DNA of 32,224 nucleotides from a virus: positions 1 through 32,224 of the IMG/VR virus record IMGVR_UViG_3300031746_000103; one strand, 5' to 3'. Position numbers and translations under genes: made by a program. The notes under the pieces are model-generated. The model was given only the letters and a program-made list of their open reading frames with translations, was not told the DNA's origin and did not search any database. Positions 28,010-32,224 of this stretch are shown in pieces (position 1 is the stretch's first letter; every line of letters begins with the position of its first letter).

Positions 28010-28585
28010 GTGGCAGAAGGTACCCAAGATCCCGGTAAAGGTCCAGAAGGGGAATCCAAACCCTTTGCCATCTTCCCAGATTCTGCGACCTTTTCGGCCC
28101 GGATGGACCGGGAGGCCCGTAGCAGGCTGGAAGAGTCGGCGAAGGCGGCAGGGTTTACTACAGTAGAGGAACTTCTTGTTGCTGCCAAAGGCCATAAAGA
28201 GTCCTCGGAAAAGGACAAGACCCTGGCCCAGAAGGCAGAAGAGAAGGCAAACAAGTTCCTCCAGCAAAAAGAGGCCGCGGAAGCTCGGACCAAGGAGGCC
28301 TTGGTCAAAGCCGCAGTGACGGTACAGGCTTCTGCTCTGGGGATTATAGATCCAGACGCCGCCTATGCCCTAATGTCCAAGGACGGGGTGGCCGTCAATG
28401 ACAAGCTGGAGGTCATTGGGGTCAAGGAAGCGCTGGCTACACTCCTTAAGGAGAAGCCGTACCTGAAGGGTTCAGGTTCGATTACTACCCCTACCCGTGG
28501 AGGGTCGGATTTCGGCGGGAAGGAGAAGCCCCCTGCAGGGGTGGACATGAACGCCATAATCCGGCGCCTGTCCGGTAGGGGATAG
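28010..28585 (+). CDS. Head scaffolding protein
   Basis: A 191-residue protein starting with GTG 28010 after GGAGGT. It is highly charged with a coiled-coil middle (KDKTLAQKAEEKANKFLQQK), followed by the segment common in Firmicute phage scaffolds (ALGIIDPDAAYALMSKDG, then VKEALATLLKEKPYL) and a flexible glycine-rich end with a basic C-terminal helix (IIRRLSGRG) that would contact the capsid protein. It guides prohead assembly and leaves before DNA entry. Its place before the capsid gene is the standard order. Confidence 0.85.
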   Translation: MAEGTQDPGKGPEGESKPFAIFPDSATFSARMDREARSRLEESAKAAGFTTVEELLVAAKGHKESSEKDKTLAQKAEEKANKFLQQKEAAEARTKEALVKAAVTVQASALGIIDPDAAYALMSKDGVAVNDKLEVIGVKEALATLLKEKPYLKGSGSITTPTRGGSDFGGKEKPPAGVDMNAIIRRLSGRG

Positions 28586-28605
28586 ACAGCAGGAGGTTAT
28601 TTTAG

Positions 28606-29553
28606 GTGGGTCTGTATGATGGCCAGATTACCCGAACCGACGCGGGTCCACTAATCCCGGAGGACGTAGCCAAAGAGATTATTCAGGGGGCAGTTACATC
28701 TTCTGTCTGCCTGAAGCTCCTCCGCCGCCTTCCGAACATGCCTCGGGCCCTGCAGCGGATGCCGGTTCTGAACGCCTTGCCTATTGCCTATTTCGTCTCC
28801 GGTGACACCGGACTGAAGAAAACCACCGAAGCGGCGTGGGGTAACAAGTACTTGAATGCCGAAGAGATTGCCTGCATCGTCCCGATTCCTGAGTCAGTCC
28901 TGGACGACTCTGCCTATGATATTTGGGGTGAGGTAAAGCCCCGAATCGTCGAGGCCATCGGGATGATGATTGACGCGGCAATCCTGTTTGGGACCAATGC
29001 CCCTGTGGCATGGCCCACCAATATCGTCGCCGCTGCTACTGCTGCTGGCAATGCCGTTGCCCTTGGCGGCGGTGGGCCGGATATCGCAGACGACCTTGGA
29101 GGCGTCGGGGGCGTTATGGCCACGGTCGAGAATGACGGGTTCGACGTTTCCGGGTTCATTGCCCACCGTTCTATCAAGGCCCGGCTCCGCGGCCTCCGGA
29201 CGGCAGACGGTGACCTGATCTTCCAGCCGTCCCTGACCGTCGGGACCCCAAGCAGCCTGTACGGCCAGCCCATTGAGTACCCGGACAATGGCGCTTGGAA
29301 CCTCCTTCAGGCACTCGTTATCTGCGGGTCGTTCCGTGAGGCCGTCTACTCGATCCGGCAGGATCTGACCTATAAGATCTTGACGGAGGCCGTAATCACC
29401 GACAACGCCGGTGCCATCGTCTACAACCTCCCGCAGCAAGACATGGTGGCCCTGAGGACCGTTATGCGGCTTGCGTGGCAGGTCCCGAACCCCATTAACC
29501 GTATGCAGCCCACGGAAGCCAACCGGTACCCGTTCGCCGTTCTTACCCCATAA
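28606..29553 (+). CDS. Major capsid protein (HK97 fold)
   Basis: A 315-residue capsid protein, GTG 28606, nine bases after AGGAGG. Features: GPLIPEDVAKEIIQGAVTSS (N-arm and spine), LPIAYFVSGDTGLKKTTEAA, the EEIACIVPIPESVLDDSAYD E-loop and spine region, and the QDLTYKILTEAVITD and MRLAWQVPNPIN ends, all typical of Phage_capsid proteins. A strongly C-biased codon choice and higher GC than neighbouring genes fit very high expression. No protease gene lies nearby, so maturation is probably by scaffold exit alone. Confidence 0.9.
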   Translation: MGLYDGQITRTDAGPLIPEDVAKEIIQGAVTSSVCLKLLRRLPNMPRALQRMPVLNALPIAYFVSGDTGLKKTTEAAWGNKYLNAEEIACIVPIPESVLDDSAYDIWGEVKPRIVEAIGMMIDAAILFGTNAPVAWPTNIVAAATAAGNAVALGGGGPDIADDLGGVGGVMATVENDGFDVSGFIAHRSIKARLRGLRTADGDLIFQPSLTVGTPSSLYGQPIEYPDNGAWNLLQALVICGSFREAVYSIRQDLTYKILTEAVITDNAGAIVYNLPQQDMVALRTVMRLAWQVPNPINRMQPTEANRYPFAVLTP

Positions 29554-29598
29554 GCAGGGCCCAAGAGTCAACCACCTTAGATACGGGAGGGAGTAAAA

Positions 29599-30195
29599 GT
29601 GACGAATGGTTGGTATCCGGAGAATCCTAACCTTGGGCAGGAGATCCAAGGGGCACCGGGGTCAGGACTGCGAGTAGACAAGGGCTTCCTGGCCCACTAT
29701 CAGGCAGTCCCTATTGCTGCTGCTGACGACTATGTCCATGCCGCAATTACCCTAGCAATCGGTGCAACCCAGACCATCACTGCGAACATCACCAACCCAG
29801 ACGTCTCCAGGATCCTGTCAATCACCGGTAACGCGGCGACTGCCGTTGGTAACGTAGTTATCGTAGGTACCAACGCTGCTGGTGTAGCAATCACCGAGAC
29901 GATTGTCTCCACCGGTGCGGCGACGGTCGCAGGCCTCCTGGCCTTTAAGACCGTGGCTTCAATAACCGTCCCGGCCCAGGGTGCTGGGGGTGACACCATC
30001 TCAGTCGGTGTCGGAGATGCCCTTGGCCTTAACCACTACCTCACTCACAACACGGTCCTAGCTTCCTACCTCAACAACGTCCTTGAAGCCACGGCTGCTG
30101 CTGTAACTGTCAGTGCCACGGTCCTTGAGGAGAACACCGTAGTTCTAGATACCGCGTTGGACGGCACTGTAGTAGACATCTACTACATGGTTTAG
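29599..30195 (+). CDS. Probable capsid decoration protein, 198 aa
   Basis: GTG 29599, eight bases after GGAGG. After a short N-terminal arm (GWYPENPNLGQEIQ) the protein is beta-rich and low in charge (ATQTITANITNPDVSRILS, GNAATAVGNVVIVGTNAAG, ITETIVSTGAATVAG), a pattern I know from many Firmicute phages directly behind the capsid gene and usually left unnamed. An Ig-like or spike-like head decoration role is likely. It is followed by a stem-loop at 30223-30250. Confidence 0.7.
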   Translation: MTNGWYPENPNLGQEIQGAPGSGLRVDKGFLAHYQAVPIAAADDYVHAAITLAIGATQTITANITNPDVSRILSITGNAATAVGNVVIVGTNAAGVAITETIVSTGAATVAGLLAFKTVASITVPAQGAGGDTISVGVGDALGLNHYLTHNTVLASYLNNVLEATAAAVTVSATVLEENTVVLDTALDGTVVDIYYMV

Positions 30196-30222
30196 GTCCC
30201 TGTGACTATCCTTAAACTAAAC

Positions 30223-30250
30223 AGGAGGGGCCTAAGATACGGCCCCTCCT
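30223..30250 (+). other. 10-bp stem-loop after the decoration gene
   Basis: AGGAGGGGCC (30223-30232) pairs perfectly with GGCCCCTCCT (30241-30250) around an 8-base loop. No U tract follows; the next base starts the AGGAGGG ribosome site of the 110-aa gene. It probably protects or adjusts translation rather than ending transcription. Confidence 0.6.
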
Positions 30251-30265
30251 AGGAGGGAACCTGGC

Positions 30266-30598
30266 ATGGCAGTCCTCACTGTTGGGTTAATCGCATTGAC
30301 TGGTCTGAAGCCGGTCCTGGTTTCTGCTGCGGTGGGTGGAGACAGCTTCGCTAACAATGGCTTCACCTACCTCCACGTCAACAATGCAAGTGCCGCCCCT
30401 ACCACGGTCACTGTCCACGGCCAAGGTAACTGTAACTACGGGGTAGAGCATAATGCTGTAGTTACCGTGCCCCTTGCTGAGGAGCGGCTCATCGGGCCGT
30501 TCCCACCCCGTAGGTTCAATGACACCACCGGTCAAGTCCAGGTTACCTACTCGGTTGTCACCACCATCACCGTTGGTGCGTTCAAGGTCAGTGGGTAG
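30266..30598 (+). CDS. Probable second head decoration/fiber protein, 110 aa
   Basis: ATG 30266, nine bases after GGAGG. A beta-rich, low-charge protein (YLHVNNASAAPTTVTVHGQG, VQVTYSVVTTITVGAFKVSG) resembling the small proteins that follow decoration proteins in head modules of Gram-positive phages. No catalytic motif. Position and composition suggest a surface protein of the head; the exact place is unknown. Confidence 0.65.
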   Translation: MAVLTVGLIALTGLKPVLVSAAVGGDSFANNGFTYLHVNNASAAPTTVTVHGQGNCNYGVEHNAVVTVPLAEERLIGPFPPRRFNDTTGQVQVTYSVVTTITVGAFKVSG

Positions 30599-30718
30599 AT
30601 ACTAGGGGTCTACCTCCCATAAAGACCGGTCCTGCTGATGAGATCCCCGGTTGCTGGGACCTATCTATCCCGGTCTCAGAAAGGCCTCAGCAACCCCATT
30701 AAAATAGGAGGCTAACCA
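30599..30718 (+). other. Structured 120-base intergenic leader
   Basis: Several competing pairings can be drawn: GACCGG/CCGGTC (30624-30629 with 30670-30675), GGTTGCTG/CAGCAACC (30649-30656 with 30688-30695) and TGCTGA/TCAGCA. No promoter consensus and no gene. It may regulate the connector and tail genes or be an RNA processing site. Confidence 0.4.
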
Positions 30719-31084
30719 GTGGGGTATGCAACGGTTACTGAACTCGCTACCTACCTAGGAGTGGGTGGGGGTACCCTACCTGCAGATGCCTCCCGTCTGC
30801 TTGAAAGGGCGGGTGACCTAGTCAAGCTCGCCACCCTTAACCGGGGGAATGTAGCAGACGTAGAGCAGAAGACGGCTCTGCGAGATGCTACCTGTGCCCA
30901 GGTTGAGTTCTGGCTGTCTGTTGGGGAGGACCATGCTGTAACTGGGGAGTCCGGTGGGGTCTCAATCGGGTCACTCCGTATAGACAGCCTTCCCCAGCAG
31001 CTTGCGCTACGGGCATGGAACTACCTGTTCTTGGTTGGGCTGACCTTCCGTGGTGTACCAATGGGACCTAGGGAGGTTAACTGA
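30719..31084 (+). CDS. Head-tail connector (gp15/gp6-like adaptor)
   Basis: A 121-residue all-helical protein, GTG 30719, seven bases after GGAGG. The opening ATVTELATYLGVGGGTLPAD, the LLERAGDLVKLATLNRG helix and RDATCAQVEFWLSVGED are characteristic of the adaptor family bound under the portal, and the IDSLPQQLALRAWNYLFLVG tail matches too. It would dock the tail to the filled head. First of a run of four completion genes in standard order. Confidence 0.78.
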   Translation: MGYATVTELATYLGVGGGTLPADASRLLERAGDLVKLATLNRGNVADVEQKTALRDATCAQVEFWLSVGEDHAVTGESGGVSIGSLRIDSLPQQLALRAWNYLFLVGLTFRGVPMGPREVN

Positions 31085-31087
31085 CCC

Positions 31088-31402
31088 ATGAGGGTGCCCC
31101 GTTCTCTGCTCCCCCACAAAGTGTATATCAGGTCTCGGGAAGGTGACAGTGCCTATGGCACTGTATGGGGTGGGTGGAGATTAACCCCGGCCAGGATTGA
31201 GTCTAAGATCACCAAGGTCCAACGCAGCATTGACTCGTCTGTGGTAGAGATAGTGTGTAGTTCCAGGGGGTTCCTGCCTTCAGGCACTATAGTCAATGCC
31301 GACGACCAGCTAATGCATGGGGAAAGGACGTACCAGGTAGTAGAGGTCCTATCTCAGTACGGGTTGGCATCTGAGGTATACGTTGAGGTCTTGCTGAAAT
31401 GA
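31088..31402 (+). CDS. Head-tail joining protein / head closure stopper
   Basis: A 104-residue beta-rich protein. ATG 31088, three bases after the previous stop. It opens with HKVYIRSREGDSAYGTVWGG and contains KVQRSIDSSVVEIVCSSRG and a closing strand EVYVEVLLK, the layout of SPP1 gp16-like stoppers, which plug the portal channel. It ends in an ATGA overlap with the next gene. Confidence 0.72.
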   Translation: MRVPRSLLPHKVYIRSREGDSAYGTVWGGWRLTPARIESKITKVQRSIDSSVVEIVCSSRGFLPSGTIVNADDQLMHGERTYQVVEVLSQYGLASEVYVEVLLK

Positions 31403-31764
31403 GCACAAAAGACCTCACCGTAAAGCTAGATTGGAGTGGAGACCACGCAGCAGCAGAGGTTGAGAGGGCAGGACGTAGTGGCCTGGAATCCGCCCTGGAG
31501 TTTGTCCTAGAAGAGGCAAACCGAACCATCCCCCACCGGGAAGGTACGATGCAGCGGTCGGGCCAGGTTAGTATGGATAAGAGGAAACCTGTTGGTACAG
31601 TGTCCTATGATACCCCCTATGCACCGCGGCAACATGAGGATCTCCATGCACGCCATGCATCAGGGAGACGGGCAAAGTGGCTGCAGTTAACCCTGGAGGA
31701 AAACATGTCTGCTATAGCTGACTACCTTAAGAAGGGGTTATCTGGGGCCTTTGGAGGGAAGTAA
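31399..31764 (+). CDS. HK97 gp10-like tail completion protein
   Basis: A 121-residue protein from ATG 31399 (ATGA overlap). TIPHREGTMQRSGQVSMD and then SYDTPYAPRQHEDLHARHAS are diagnostic of the HK97-gp10/minor capsid family, whose members act at the head-tail joint. GRRAKWLQLTLEENMSAIAD forms the C-terminal helix. Position between stopper and terminator agrees. Confidence 0.82.
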   Translation: MSTKDLTVKLDWSGDHAAAEVERAGRSGLESALEFVLEEANRTIPHREGTMQRSGQVSMDKRKPVGTVSYDTPYAPRQHEDLHARHASGRRAKWLQLTLEENMSAIADYLKKGLSGAFGGK

Positions 31765-31767
31765 CAG

Positions 31768-32187
31768 GTGTCAATTGTTGACCAGATAGCCCAGTACATC
31801 CACAATCAGGGTGTTGGAATCTTTGACCCTGCTGGGGTTGGGGGCAATATATTCATCGGGAAACTTCCCCAAGACCCAGATGAGGCCATAGTTCTGACCC
31901 AAACTGGTGGGGTATTAAACGATATTAAACATAGTTATGACACAATTTCCGTCCAGGTTAGGGTACGTGGGACTCAAGATCCCCGTACAGGGTTGGTAAT
32001 CGCAGAGTCAGCCTATAACTACCTGCATGGGTTTGGTAGTTCCACCTTTGTAGGGGGTGGTACGTGGGTTGTTAGTTGCACTGCTTTGGGTCCTCCTGGG
32101 TCAATAGGGGTGGACGAGAATGGGAGGTACGAGTACACTATCAATCTCCATATCGAGGTCTGGTTGAAGACTATCCATAGGGAGTGA
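31768..32187 (+). CDS. Tail terminator protein
   Basis: A 139-residue protein, GTG 31768, with GGAGGG upstream. The opening helix (SIVDQIAQYIHNQGVGI), IFIGKLPQDPDEAIVLTQTG and the later TISVQVRVRGTQDP with a helix and strand fit the tail terminator/minor capsid fold that caps the tail tube. The position before the presumed tube gene supports this. A siphophage-like tail is therefore expected, though a contractile sheath gene could still follow. Confidence 0.75.
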   Translation: MSIVDQIAQYIHNQGVGIFDPAGVGGNIFIGKLPQDPDEAIVLTQTGGVLNDIKHSYDTISVQVRVRGTQDPRTGLVIAESAYNYLHGFGSSTFVGGGTWVVSCTALGPPGSIGVDENGRYEYTINLHIEVWLKTIHRE

Positions 32188-32193
32188 TTTCCG

Positions 32194-32224
32194 GTGGCAG
32201 TTAAGAAGCTCCTTGCCCGGGATT
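32194..32224 (+). CDS. Start of a further gene, probably major tail protein (partial)
   Basis: GTG 32194, nine bases after GGGAG, opens a frame reading VAVKKLLARD before the window ends. Only ten codons are visible, so the product is guessed from gene order: the tail tube gene normally follows the tail terminator. Confidence 0.5.
   Translation, partial: MAVKKLLARD

Noticed and set aside
28894-29649. Long minus-strand frames opposite the capsid gene (251 and 124 codons)
   Set aside because: They are shadows produced by the C-biased third codon positions of the major capsid gene; no ribosome sites and no protein similarity.
30630-30690. Hammerhead ribozyme suggested by CTGATGAG and GAAA
   Set aside because: The closing pair of stem II does not directly adjoin GAAA (three extra bases), and no matching stem III with a U-H cleavage site could be drawn.
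1-32224. CRISPR array, insertion sequence or integrase/attachment site
   Set aside because: No regularly spaced direct repeats, transposase or integrase motifs were seen in any gene; a lysogeny module may lie outside the window.

Overview
The window is part of a tailed double-stranded DNA phage (or prophage) genome, probably a siphophage of a spore-forming, Gram-positive Firmicute. The reasons are: strong AGGAGG-type ribosome binding sites at nearly every gene, frequent GTG and TTG starts, near-consensus sigma-A promoters, a SpoIIID-like regulator, a lipoprotein with a Gram-positive-style lipobox, and a HK97-type head module with an SPP1-like portal and minor head protein. The exact host cannot be read from the sequence.

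Layout. Two divergent blocks meet in a non-coding hub at about 22549-23133. Everything to the left (1-22548) reads leftward on the minus strand. It holds DNA metabolism, base modification, regulators and many small accessory genes, cut into transcription units by promoters at about 1.4, 3.0, 8.85, 11.1, 12.7, 13.3 and 22.6 kb. Everything to the right (23134-32224) reads rightward: TerS, TerL, portal, minor head protein, scaffold, major capsid protein, two probable decoration proteins, connector, stopper, tail completion and tail terminator, then the first codons of a probable tail tube gene at the window edge.

The replication and recombination set consists of an SNF2-type helicase (cut by the left edge), a uracil-DNA-glycosylase-like domain fused to a family A DNA polymerase, an SSB-like DUF669 protein, a Sak4-like ATPase, a Cas4/RecB-like nuclease, a RuvC-like resolvase, and a fused zinc-finger/TOPRIM/RepA-like primase-helicase.

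The most coherent system is a complete 7-deazaguanine pathway. FolE, QueD, QueE and QueC (13.5-15.9 kb) make preQ0 from GTP. A QueF homologue (9.3-9.7 kb) could reduce it to preQ1. A DpdA-type transglycosylase (5.4-6.2 kb), adjacent to a DUF1599-like gene, would place the base in DNA. The inferred product is phage DNA carrying dPreQ1 (or dPreQ0 if QueF is inactive), which would resist host restriction.

The accessory region 18-22.5 kb holds a tRNA-Leu(UAA), several tiny cysteine-rich or membrane proteins (some too short for routine calling), a duplicated cysteine-rich peptide gene, and three tandem tRNA-like RNA elements. Each of these has a 7-bp acceptor-like stem stacked directly on a 5-bp T-like stem but a non-standard, enlarged middle. 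I cannot match them to a known RNA family and regard them as the least explained feature. The hub contains a perfect 29-bp inverted repeat flanked by repeated CGTTCTGA/TTTCAGA motifs between two divergent promoters.
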